Source: Scenedesmus sp. ARA3
Lineage: Eukaryota; Chlorophyta; Chlorophyceae; Sphaeropleales; Scenedesmaceae
Assembly: GCA_004335835.1 (NCBI GenBank)
Contig: RWJK01001238.1
Span: 17,924 to 81,923 of the forward strand
Direction of reading: 5' to 3'
Length of the DNA: 64,000 bases
Shown: positions 28,968 to 40,300 of the stretch, in pieces
Numbering within the stretch: the first letter of the stretch is position 1
Layout of the letters: every line of letters starts with the position of its first letter
Translations under genes and position numbers: made by a program
The notes under the pieces: model-generated
What the model saw: only the letters and a program-made list of their open reading frames with translations
What the model was told of the DNA's origin: nothing
The model's database searches: none

Positions 28968-30047
28968 AGCAGCGGCAGCCCCAGGCTGTTGCCCTGGTGT
29001 TGTTGCTAGTGCGGCAGGCAGCAATGAAAAGGGCTACTGTGACAGCCGCCACGCTTGTTGTTGAGCATGGTGGCGCTTGTGTGTTCTGTTCTATGTGTAT
29101 GTGGCCTTGTGTATCTGGCCTTGGTGTTTTGCCTTGCGACTTCAGGTGGTGGTTGGTTGTGTACCACATGCGTCAAGCATGAAGTTCATGCTGTGTGCAT
29201 GGCTGTTGTGCATGAAGGGCCGTGTATTTTTCAAGGATGGTTGTAGCATAGAATGTGCTGTGGTTGGCTGTATGTTGTGTGGCTGACTGACCGGACCGCG
29301 AGCTGGGTGGATCACCTGTGATGCTGTTTGTTTCTGGCCTCGTTTTTCTTTGCACGTCAGAATTGCAGTGTGAACCACCTGAACATCACTGGGCGCCTTC
29401 AATTTATGAATTTTACCATCACATGCATGTTATGGAGTAGCATCATCGACGCAAACACATCTCCACAGGTGCAGCCTCTGTTTCTGCACGGCGCGTGCCG
29501 CACATTACCAGCGGTGTGTTGGCCGCACCGATGCTGGATCTATGCACATGTTGCTTGAGTGCCTGCAGAATGTAAGACGCGACTATGCAACAGTGTGTAT
29601 ATTCTTGAAACGTGCAGCACGTCCTGTGTTGCAGGTTAGCATAGAAGGCACGTGTACTGGTGCCTCTTGTCACTGAGCAGGCCTGTGGCGTCGCGATCTG
29701 GCGAGCATCAAGAATTGTTTTTCATAGGCGTCTGCTGCAATTATCGCATTTTGTGTGATCAAGCGCCTACTACACTGTTGAATTCTCAGGATTTTTCATA
29801 GGCGTCTGCTGCAATTATCGCATGTTGTGTGCTCAAGCGCCTTCTACACTGTCGTGTGGCACATGGCGCGTAGTTGACCCGAAGTTGACCAGTCAATCAG
29901 CCCTGAAACCTTTCCCTGGCGCCGGGTTCGCTCATTCCCACCACAAAATGGAAACACGACACAAATTACTTTCTATATATCGACCCTGCTGCGTTCGTTC
30001 ACGCGAGTTCACGCCTACTCGCTCGCACAGCAGCAATACACCTGCGC
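28968..30047. other. Intergenic region, Clp-N gene to bPH/SHOCT gene
   Basis: 3' UTR of the Clp-N gene and upstream region of the next gene. No coding signal; holds the 74-bp duplication at 29719-29853. Confidence 0.5.
29719..29853 (+). repeat. 74-bp tandem duplication upstream of the bPH/SHOCT gene
   Basis: ttttcataggcgtctgctgc with aattatcgcat, tgtgtgatcaagcgcc and ctacactgt recurs 74 bases later with only a few changes. It lies about 200-330 bases before the ATG at 30048, so it could double an upstream control element. Confidence 0.85.
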
Positions 30048-31032
30048 ATGCCAGCGATTCACGCCATGGACGCTGCCTCACCCTCTGCTCAATCGCTTCA
30101 GCGCTTCCTGGAGACGGAAGACCTGTCTCTGCTGGAGAAGCCACTCATCTTCGAGAAGAAGAACAGCTTCAAGTACCTGCAGTGCTGCTATGGGAGCCTT
30201 CTTTGCCTGGCTACCAGCGGCTTGTCGGCCTTTTGGCTGCCTATTGGTGAGTGTTTGACGGCGGCAACAAGTTGATCAGCTGCTTGCACCACCTGCCTGC
30301 ACCAGGCAGCAGGTTCCACAGTTGCAGTCAACCCCACCTGTACTGCTGTTCTGCGGGGAGCATGCAAGCATCAACTGAGAACCAAACATTGCAGATTTCA
30401 ACATATATACTACCTGCCTCAAACTCTTTGCAGGTACATTCTGCCCCTGCATCACCTTCAAGCACTTCTCGCTGCGCCTGGACGCCGACTCTGTGGAGCT
30501 GAAGAGCGCCGCCAATGACTGCTGCTGCCACGTGGCTGAGAGCACCAAGTCGGTCCCCCTTGAGAAGATCACAGACGTGGAGCTGCAGGAGAGCTGCCTG
30601 CACACCTGCTTCGGCCTCAAGTCCATCAACGTGCAGACTGCAGGCTCCGGCATGCCCACAGCCGAGGTGTCTGCAGGTTTCCTGCAAGCTCCAGACCAGG
30701 CGCGCCAGGCCATCTCGCTGGCTGCAAAGCTGCACAGGCAGCGCATGCCTTATGGCGCCTCTGCACCGCCGCCTGCGCAGCAGAACGGCATGCAGCGTGG
30801 CCTGAATGCTGCGCAGCTCTCCACGCGCCTGCAGGCGCTGGAGCAGCTGGTCGTGAAGTGCGCTCTCACGAGGGAGGAGGCGGCAGCGCTGAAGGTGCCA
30901 GTGCTTGCTGCGGAGCAGGACCCCCTGCAGCGCCTGGCTGAGGCCAAGGACTTGCAGGACAGGGGCCTGCTGACTGCTGCAGAGTACGCCAGCCTGAAGG
31001 CCGCCCTGGTGAAGTCGATCATGCAGGGCTAG
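30048..31032 (+). CDS. bPH-domain plus SHOCT-domain protein
   Basis: Two exons fit in phase: 30048-30246 and 30434-31032; 265 residues. A second in-frame ATG at 30066 (MDAASPSAQSLQ) could be the start. A hydrophobic stretch (LLCLATSGLSAFWLPIGTFC) precedes TFKHFSLRLDADSVELKS, then VPLEKITDVELQESCL and FGLKSINVQTAGSG, the typical strand pattern of the bacterial-type PH domain (YdbS/YdbT-like). The C-terminus (LQRLAEAKDLQDRGLLTAAE, then YASLKAALV) is a SHOCT helical pair, a short oligomerisation module. The likely location is a membrane surface; the precise role is unknown. It is the least repeat-ridden gene of the window. A possible AATAAA occurs at 31202. Confidence 0.8.
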
Positions 31033-32093
31033 AGCATGAGGCATGAAGCTGCAGGCGCTGCTGGTGCCTCAGCATGGTAGTGGAGGATGCAGAGAGAAAC
31101 AATGAGTTCTACAGACAGCTTACAATGCACGTCTAAAATTCTGACGCGCTGCTAACTTGAGGCATCTGTGGTTGGCTGGCTGTGGCACTGCAGCACTATG
31201 AAATAAACTAATATCACTTTGCAGTGACCAGATGCATTCAGACTCGTCATCAAAAAGCACTTCTTGGCCAGGCTTTGTTGCCAGCGGTGATATGTGGGCA
31301 TGTGTGCGAGTGCAGTACATGCGTGCTGCTCACAATGCTTGGGAATGTGTGTGTGTATCTGCGTGTGTGCATCAGTAGCAGCATATTTTCAAATGTGTGC
31401 ATGCATCTGTGGCAGGTATTTGTGTGGGGTTCTCACCCACAACCCATCAGTGACGGCTGACGCATTTCTGGCTTCTCTCAAGCGAGTGTGTTATGTTCTG
31501 CTCAGACCTGCTGCAAACCTTGCAGGTAATTACGTGGCTTATGCTGCTTGAAATGGGTGTCAGAAAGGCGCACCAGGCTGTGGTGCTAGACAAGCGTTCA
31601 CCTTCTATCAGAACGCTGTTTTCTACTATCAAAGTCAAGCTGGCCGTGCTGCACACTTGTCAGCTGTGCCCAGCGTGTGCATCCAAATATCTGGCTATCT
31701 TTCGCACAACTGTGTTGCTCGGTCCTGTGCAGCGTTGCAACATCACAGCAATCGGTACCTGTGCTGGTGTGTACCTGTTGTTCCAGCGGTGTGTTTGTCT
31801 TTGCCGGTCGTGTGTGTGCTATCTGCAGCTGTGATGTGGTAATAACACAGTTGATGTGTGCAAGTATTATCTGTTATGCTTTGTGATTGACAGTGTTTGC
31901 AGCACCTGACGTGACACCGATGTGTTGGTGTCTCTGCCGGCCTGCTGTGCCTTGGCGGTGTCACATTGTGACATTGGTAGTAGGGGCTGGTCTTGTTCCT
32001 GTTGAGCAGGAATGAAAGTGCACTGACAGCGCGCATGCTGTGCAGCACTGCCTGTGCATCTGACTTGATCAGGGAGTGACGATGGGGCTAGAA

Positions 32094-32120
32094 AGCAAGT
32101 GTACCCGGCTCCGGTTACAG
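32094..32120 (+). repeat. Dispersed 27-base repeat, copy 2
   Basis: agcaagtgtacccgg followed by ctccggttacag; three differences from the copy at 10134-10160, 22 kb away. Confidence 0.6.
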
Positions 32121-33690
32121 TTGCTGCAGCACGGTGATGCGCGGAGTCAGCACTTCAGAACTGTAACACATTTGTTACACTGTGTTGTTGAATGCTGTTG
32201 ACCTTTTATGCAGCTGCTGTGTCCATGACGCGATACCGCTAGCAGCCCTGCACCTGAGTGAAGCACATCTGCTGCCCACCATAACGGCTGCGGCCATGGA
32301 TACGTCAGCGCCGCTCCTTGTTACAGCCTCACATCTCAGGCTGCCTGCAGCAATTGCAATGGCCTCAGGCACAAAATTTGTTTGGTCTGTAGTCGAGATG
32401 CAACTGCAATGCACTTAAATGTTGATCAGTCGGCACATCGCACACTCACGCAGAGCCAGGCAGCTGTTCAGCCACAAGCCGGGGCTTCTCGCCGTAACAA
32501 GTGAAAGTTTGCTGCCTTGCCTCTCTGTCCTAGCACACGTGTGACAGGTGTCATGTGTGATCATCACGCCGCATATCACAAGGCAGCATATGCACATGCA
32601 CGCTACTGCAGCAAACAAAACCAGTGATGCAGCACCCCCGCTTTTGCTGCCGTCAAAATATGTACGCACCATTCATGGCATGCGTTGAAACAACTACAAG
32701 TTCACGTATGTGCACAACCAGCATGATGCCGGGCGAGGCAAACATCGAAGGCACCCGAGCAAACCTGAAATGTATGCTAAGCATGTTTGGCAAGCCAAGG
32801 AGCTAGCCACACATGTGGCAGTGTGCTGTTGACAACAACAGGCAGAGACACGCCACCACATATAACACACTAGTGAAGGCGCAACGCTGGACCAGGCTGG
32901 CCTTTTTGCAAGGCAGCAAGCATGATACTGCACTTGCCACAGGACCAGCAGCCGCAACGTGGGCGGCATGTTTGTGCATGACGTAGCCAAGCAACCGAGC
33001 ATTTACTCGCCTCGGAGGTTGATTTATCAAAGTACCAAAATATTCTAATGTAGTTGCTGGAGCATCAGGAGCACAGCAGCAGAAGCACAGGCAGGCGGCT
33101 GCCGCTGTCAAGGGCACTTCCACCAAACACATGTGCATATTATGCATCCGTTTCTGGCACTGCTAACATATGCAGAGCAGTGAAACGAGGGGAAAGCAAG
33201 CAGGGTCACGCTTTTCCCCATTCTCTTTGGCAGCAAAATCTACATCAAACAACCCATCAGGAATGCGCTACATCCCTACGTATGTGTGAGAGCATGGCTT
33301 GCGCCACGCCTCAATGAGGCACCCGGAAAGCACCACTGCTAGTGAGCTGGGAGACATCACCAGGCAACACAGGCATAACACCTGGTGTCTGCTGCACTCA
33401 GCTGCCACAAAAAGCAAGATGCGAGGTCGTTTATGCAAGTGCAAACGCACACACCTCAAAGGTTGGCAGCTGCTCTCCACGCATGTGTGACAGCCCTGCG
33501 CCTGGCAACAAGCGCCACAGCATATAATGCGCCACTGCGTGCTGCACTGAGATGCCCACCACATATGTTATCACGTCAAGTTGGATCCGAAACACCCCTG
33601 ACACCCAACACAGAGCCATAAATCACATATATGTGGGCTCTGGCAGTGTTGTGCTGGTAACAGTTCCCAACCACGTACAGCAAACAACTA

Positions 33691-33859
33691 TAACAAGCCT
33701 TTGAGTGAGTGAGTGAGTGACTACCCAGGCAGCGCTGCAGCTCCTGGGTAAGTTAAGGCTAAGAGGGCGTGTGTGGCCAGGGGCGGCGCCCCTGGGCTCC
33801 ACACCCTCTTCCCGTCCGCTTTCGCCCTAGGGCACAAGCAGGGCGTAACAAGCCTTTGA
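33691..33859 (-). mobile_element. SINE-like short insertion with 14-bp target duplication
   Basis: The direct repeat taacaagcctttga occurs at 33691-33704 and 33846-33859, flanking about 141 bases. One inner edge is a GTGA tetranucleotide run (gtgagtgagtgagtga). Read on the minus strand this becomes a 3' (TCAC)n tail, as in SINEs or other target-primed retroelements. The body has a long imperfect hairpin (aagaggg..ccaggggc / gcccctgg..ccctctt, about 33758-33812). No tRNA-like box was found and no second copy was seen, so the class is inferred. Confidence 0.55.
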
Positions 33860-34308
33860 AGCAGACTGCAGCACAGCTGGCCACTGAAACACGTAGCTGG
33901 CAGCCGGCCAACCACCAAGCAAGCCAGGCAGTGTGGCAAAACAGCAGCTGCGGCCAGCCATCTGTGTACAAACATACCTTATTTACATCAGTGCCACCAT
34001 GCCTCATATTGTAGCTGCCAGAGCATGGCACTTTGGTGCACTCTTTGCACGTGGCAGATTATTGCGAGTTCATGCACCCAAAATGCAACATTCAGCATAC
34101 AGAGCTGTCAGTTCACTAACCATGCACAGCACCAGGGCCTAACAACACGTGGACGCCTGCAATCCACACACCCTCAATCACAGCATGTGCAATACCACAG
34201 CCGCTGCATCCTCGTACCATGATGCACAACGCAACCTCAGCACCAGCCTCTCTGCTTGCCTGTGTGACACTCGAATCACAGCAACAAGCAGCCGGCCGGC
34301 ATCACAGC

Positions 34309-37300
34309 TCAAAAGAAATGCAGCTTACGCAGCAGGTGGCGCCCACCGGAGCACACCACCCGGTAGCTGTACGATCCGCCGCATGCACCGTCACCGTCGC
34401 CACTCCTGCAGCCGTTTGGAAGCGTAGTGCCCGCCCTACAGCCGGAGAGTGACACGCGCTTCGGCGACTGCGAGGCAGGGCTGTTAGATGTCGCCCAGAG
34501 GTTTTTGCACTGGCCGTCATGAATAATGACGTCAATGACGGCCCCGCACGCCACTTTATTTAACGTCACCTCGTCGCCCAGCCGCACGTTGGTGATCTTC
34601 TGGCAGTTGACGGCGCTGCTGCTGGGAGAGCTGCAGGTGGCGATGGTGAGCCAGCTGAGGCCCTGCGTGCAGTCGCACTTCAAAAAGGCGTTATTTTTGA
34701 AAGTAACAGTTACGGTCGACCCGGAGCTGCTGGAGATGCTGAAGCCTTGGGGCAGCAGCGCATTGATGGTGGCTGGGGCGGGGCACTGCCTGGGAGTGCA
34801 GCTGGGAGTTGGGGTGGGGCCAGGCTGGGGTGACACAGCAGGAGTGGGGGACCCCTGAATGCAGCAGGCGTACTTGTTATCTGGGCTTGCCATCTCACTG
34901 CCTGGCTTGGGTATCCAGGTGCTTGGGCACGTGTAGGTTTGGTTGCCGCTGGTGTCGACGTCTGTGTCGGTGCAAGTAGGCAGGCAGCAGTCCTGGTGGC
35001 AGGCGCGCTTGGTGCGGCCTCCAGGGTTGGGCAGGGTGCCGGCAGGACACACCCAGCCAGCACATGTCGGCGGGCCAGGTGCAGGGCTGGGAGGGAGTGG
35101 GCTGGGAATGGGGATCTGGCCAATGCAGCAGTTGCTCTCGCTTGGGGGCTTTGTGCTGCTACCCAGGGCAATGCTGTTGCCTGGTTTGCAAGGATATTGG
35201 GAGGGGCCTGGGGCGGCCAGGTTCCAATTGGCACAAGTTGGTGAGCAGCAGCTAGCTGCAGTGACGGTAGTGCTGTTGGCGTTGGCGCTGGTGGTTAGGG
35301 CGCCGCTGGGGCAGGTGAACGGTGTCGGGGTGGGGCTTGCTGGGTTGGTGTTGGCACAAGTGGGTGAGCAGCAGCTGGCTGCGGTGACAGTGGTGCTGCC
35401 GGTATTTGCCATGTTGGGGACTGAGCCAGCCGGGCAGGTGAATGCGGCCCCAGGGCTGGCAAGGTTGGTGTTGGCGCATGTGGGTGAGCAGCAGCTCGCT
35501 GCAGTGACGGTGGTGCTGTTGGTATTTGCCATGTTGGGGACTGAGCCAGCAGGGCAGGTGAGTGCGGCAGCAGGGCTGGCAAGGTTGGTGTTGGTGCATG
35601 TGGGTGAGCAGCAGCTCGCTGCAGTGACGGTGGTGCTGCCGTTATTTGCCATGTTGGGGACTGAGCCGGCTGGGCAGGTGAAAGCAGCACCAGGGCTGGC
35701 AAGGTTGGAATTGGCGCAGGTGGGAGAGCAGCAGCTGGCTGCGGTAACGGTGGTGCTCCTGACATTGGCTTGGTTGGGTGCGGAACCAGCAGGACAGGCG
35801 AAGGCGGATGGGCCTGGAGTCGCCAGGTTGAAGTTTGAGCAGGTGGGGGAGCAGCAGCTTGCTGCAGTGACGGTGGTGCTGCCAGCATTCGCCAGGTTGG
35901 GGACTGAACCCTCAGGGCACTGGTATGTTAGGTTGCCAGGATTGTTTGGGTCTGTGTCAGCGCACGTCGCCCGCGCAAGGGTGAGGCAGCACACGCTATC
36001 CGAGGGGTTCTTGAGGGTGCCGGCATTGAAGTTGTACTGCAGTCCCTTTTCAGGGTCGCAGAAGTACGTCTGAGCTTTGGCTGCAAACGGATCTGTGTCA
36101 GCACAAGTCGGCAGCGGCTGGCAGCACTTGCCACGTGTGGGTGCCACCGTGGTGTTGCGGCGCCAATCGTACTGCTGGTTGGGCCCACAGTTGAAGGTTT
36201 GGTCTCCTGGCGTGTTGGGGTCTGTGTCAAGGCAGGTTTGTACCTGCGCATGCAACGGCAGCAGCAACAGCAGCAGTGTCAAAAACGTGTCGCCTCACTG
36301 TATGGTCACACCGCAAGCAGCTAGATAAGCAACACACAAACAATCACTGCTGTTTGCTGGGCAGGTAGACATGCCACAGATCCTGCATCTGGCGAGGGCC
36401 CACATGTAATTTCCATTCTCTCTCCACTGCCCCATATCCTGCAACTGCCCTGCTGCAGCTGCCCTGTTCCACCTAGCTAACCAGCCGCCACTCACCAGGC
36501 AGCACTTTGCATCGCTGGGGTCCAGGTCTGTCGCATTGACCCTGAACACCAAACCCCGCGAGGCGTCGCACTCGTACGGCTGGCAGCCCGGCACATCAGG
36601 CAGTGTGTCATTGCAGCTGGGCTCAAACTTGCAGCACTGCTCTGCAGAGGGTGGAGAGAAGCTGCTCTTGCTGCTGTCAGGGAAAGACCCTGCTGGGCAA
36701 GCCTGGGGATCCAGTGCAGCCGTGGTTGGGTCGGTGTCTGCACATGTCCTGCGCAGGCAGCACCTGCGGGCGCAGCGGCACGGCAGCAGCAAGCGGAGCA
36801 CATATGAGGGTGTCTTGGTTTTGTGATAAAGTGAGAAGTCTGTGAGGCGCTGGTGCAGCACATGCGCCTGCCTACACAAGAGCAGCAGATATGCAGTTAC
36901 AGAGGCAGCCACACAATCAAGCATACTCACGTGGTGTTGGAAGGTGAGGTCGTGCCGTCGCTCCCCGGCTTTGGCACCCAGCCCTCTGCTGCAGCACAGT
37001 TGAAAGGCTGCTTGCCTCTCTTGACCACGTCAGTGTCACCACACGTTGCCAGCGGATTGCAGCACAGGCTGCGGGTTGGTGGGCCGTTATTGTCCTGCGT
37101 GGGGTCATATTCGAATGCGGCGCCACACCCAAAGCGCTGCCTCCTTGGGGCGAGAGGGTCCCGGTCAGCACAGGTGCGCCTCTGCAGTTGTTATCAGCAG
37201 CAGCAGCAGCAGGCTCAGCTACATTCAGCTGCTGCGAGCAAAAGGGTGTTGCATGAGGGCGCCTGAACAGCTGCATTGTGCTCATGTGTGGCGGGGTGCC

Positions 37301-40300
37301 ACCTGGCTGCGTGTACTCAGCTGCCTGCCGTGCAAGGGTCGACAACAGAAAGTTCACTGAAAGCAGTTGCTGCAGCAGTGCAAATTGCACAGTGCCCAGC
37401 AGAAGCCGAAGCAGCAGCATAAGGGCAGCTGGCCTCTGCCACACGCCACTCACCAAGCAGCACACTTCGTTGGAGGGGTTTGGCAGGTAGGTTGCATTCT
37501 GGTTAACAATGTAGCCCAGGGTGAGATCACAAATGAATGGCTGGCAGCCCTCTTTGTCAGGGTTGACGTCAATGCAGCTGATGCGCGGCATGCAGCAGAT
37601 GCTGGCATTGGGAGGGCTGACATCCGACATGTTGACGTTTAGGATGTAGCTGGCAGGGCAGGCTTGAGGCACTGGTGTGGGTGAGGTGGGGTCTGTGTTG
37701 TTGCAGGTCCTGTTGAGACAGCAGTTGGCTTCTGAAGGGAAGCCAGGCAATGGCGAGGGGTTGGGGACGGCGTATGATGGGCAGGTGTATGGCTGATCTC
37801 CGGACTCTGTGGTGTTGGCGTCCTTGCACGTTGGCACCGCAGGGGCTTTCGCCTGCAGAGAAAACACACAAGCAGGATGATTACTGAGCTGGTAAGCTTC
37901 CCAATCAGTTGCCTAGAAGTGCAGATGTCTTTGAAACGGAGAAGCCCGTGAACGCTGCAGTTAGTGCCTTGCTGTTGATGCCTAGCTGATAGTCTGCTGA
38001 TCAGTTTTGAACTGCCCTTTCCAGTTTCAGCTGGCTGCAATGCATCACGGAGTCAATTGAAGTATCATGAGCTGCCACTCACCACGCAGCACCTGCCCTT
38101 TTCAGCAGGTGTGAATGTGTCCGAGCCAAGCACGCGATCAAAGCCTGGTCCACAGTCAATGGGCTGGGTGCCGTTCACATCAGGCCTGGTGTCACCACAA
38201 GTGCCAGCGCAGCAGGTGGCGTCACTGGGTGATGTGCTGCTGCCGCTGCTGCTGGCGTAGACCAGGGGAGGGGTGCACTGGAAGGTGGCGTTGCTGGTAG
38301 CACTGGGCTTGGCGCATGTTGGCACATACTGCAGTGGCAGCAGGGAGCAGAGGCACAGGTAAGACACTGCGCTCAGAAGAGGAAGTTTACGCATGTTCTA
38401 AGCAGGGCATTGCACACAGACAAGCGCTGTGCATAATTGAGAGCAGATGCCAGCCGCAGGTGCATGCTAGAGCGGATGTTTTGCTTCCGCGCAGTGACAG
38501 CAGTGCTGGGTGCGTGCTAGCACGCGGCCGCCGCCCCTCACCCTGCAGCACGCCTCAGGTGACGGCGGCGAGACAGAGGTCTTGTTGCTGTCCAGCACAA
38601 AGCCGGGGGCGCAGGTCTGCGGCACTGCTGGCGATGCGGGTGGGTTGGTGTTGCCGCATGTCTTGTTGAGGCAGCAGTTGGCGTCTGACGGGAACCCAGG
38701 CAGTGGCGAGGGGTTGGGGACCGCAAAGGATGGGCAGGTGTATGGCTGGTTGCCGCCCTGGGTGGTGTTGGCGTCACTGCATGTGGCAAGCAGGGCCTGC
38801 AGGAGAGGCACACACACAGAGAGTGAGTGGCGTCAGTGTTAAACAGTCAGAAACGGTCAGCTATCACGCAGCTACCTGTAAAGCTCTCTTCAAATGCTGC
38901 ATGTCCGTCAACAAACAACATCAACTGAATGGCGCATGCCGCCGAGACATTACTGTGCATCCTGCACCTGCCACTCACCACGCAACACCTGCTCTGGTTA
39001 GCAGGCGTGAACGTGTCGGAGCCGTTGACACGGACAAAGCCTGGTCCACAGTCAATGGGCTGGGTGCCGTTCACATCAGGCCTGGTGTCACCACAAGTGC
39101 CAGCGCAGCAGGTGGCGTCACTGGGTGATGTGCTGCTGCCGCTGCTGCTGGCGTAGACCAGGGGAGGGGTGCACTGGAAGGTGGCGTTGCTGGTAGCACT
39201 GGGCTTGGCGCATGTTGGCACATACTGCAGTGGCAGCACGTGCAGCAGGGAACATGTGAGGCCTTTGACGAAGACCTTTTACTGCTGCACAGCAAGACCT
39301 GTTACAGGCAGGTCTCGCATACAAATGCAACTCTGCTGCTGTGAGCTGTTGTAGGCTACAGCTGGCAAGTGATTTGCCATCTGACATGGCTGGTAGGCTC
39401 ATTGCTCGGCAATCAAAGGAGCCAGGCTTTCTCAGCTTCACATGAGTTTATGAGCCCAAGCAGGCCCGGCCCAAGCTGCTTTTGCTCACCTTGCAGCAGG
39501 CTCCAAGGTCTGTGCTGTTGGCCTTATCAGAGTCATACACAAAGCCTTGGCTGCAGCTGTTGAAGGGACCGCTCCCGGGGGCAGGCAGCCCGCATGTTGG
39601 CACAAACTGAAGCAGCAGCAACAGCAGCAGCAGCAGCAGCAGCAGCAACACTTTCAGCAATGGCCTGTGCTGGGTGAAACACAACCAGCAGAAGCTGCCA
39701 TGCTTCTAGATCTGCTTGCACTGTGCAGCACTGCCATCCCGTGGTTGCGGCCGGCGTACTTCATGCACTTGCATGGCATAGCCGCAATGCAACGCCATCC
39801 CGCGCTAGCTGCGCAGCTGTTTGAAGGCCATGTGCCGCCTTTTTAGCTTCATCCCTTCACAGCAAGGCTGCTCCGCACCTCGCAGCAGGGCAGCAGCAAC
39901 CGCATTTGGCTGCTCATCAGCTTCAGCACATTGTGCCTTATCAGCTGTAGCCCCACCACCACATTACAGGACGGACCTGCCTCAGGCATAGAACCACCCA
40001 AGGACTGCTGCCAGCTGGATTTGCATGCATAGCATGGCACAGCATAGCTGCGATGCACCGCCATCCCTCTATAGCTGCGCAGCTGTTTCACCAACATGTG
40101 CCAGCTTTTTGAGCTTCATCCCTTCACAGCAAGGCTGCTCCGCACCTCGCAGCAGTTGGCATTGTTGGCAGCCAGGGCCTGCGAGCCTAGCTTGGTCTTG
40201 TAGCCAGGGCCAACGTTGGACGTGCAGTTGTATGCGTCCTTCTCGGGCGTGAGTGGCAGCGTGTCCTCGCAGGTGATTGGCTGCATTGGTGCAGCAGTAC

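Larger units (their letters stand above)
31033..34308. other. 3.3-kb intergenic region between convergent genes
   Basis: No exon chain could be built. It contains one copy of the dispersed 27-base repeat (32094-32120) and the SINE-like insertion at 33691-33859. TTACA (TGTAA on the minus strand) at 33983 may serve the Cys-rich gene. Confidence 0.5.

Noticed and set aside
34943..36073. 376-codon plus-strand open frame opposite the Cys-rich gene
   Set aside because: Repetitive (QLAAVTVVL units) only because the minus-strand modules repeat; the minus strand carries the signal peptide, Cys pattern and phased exons.
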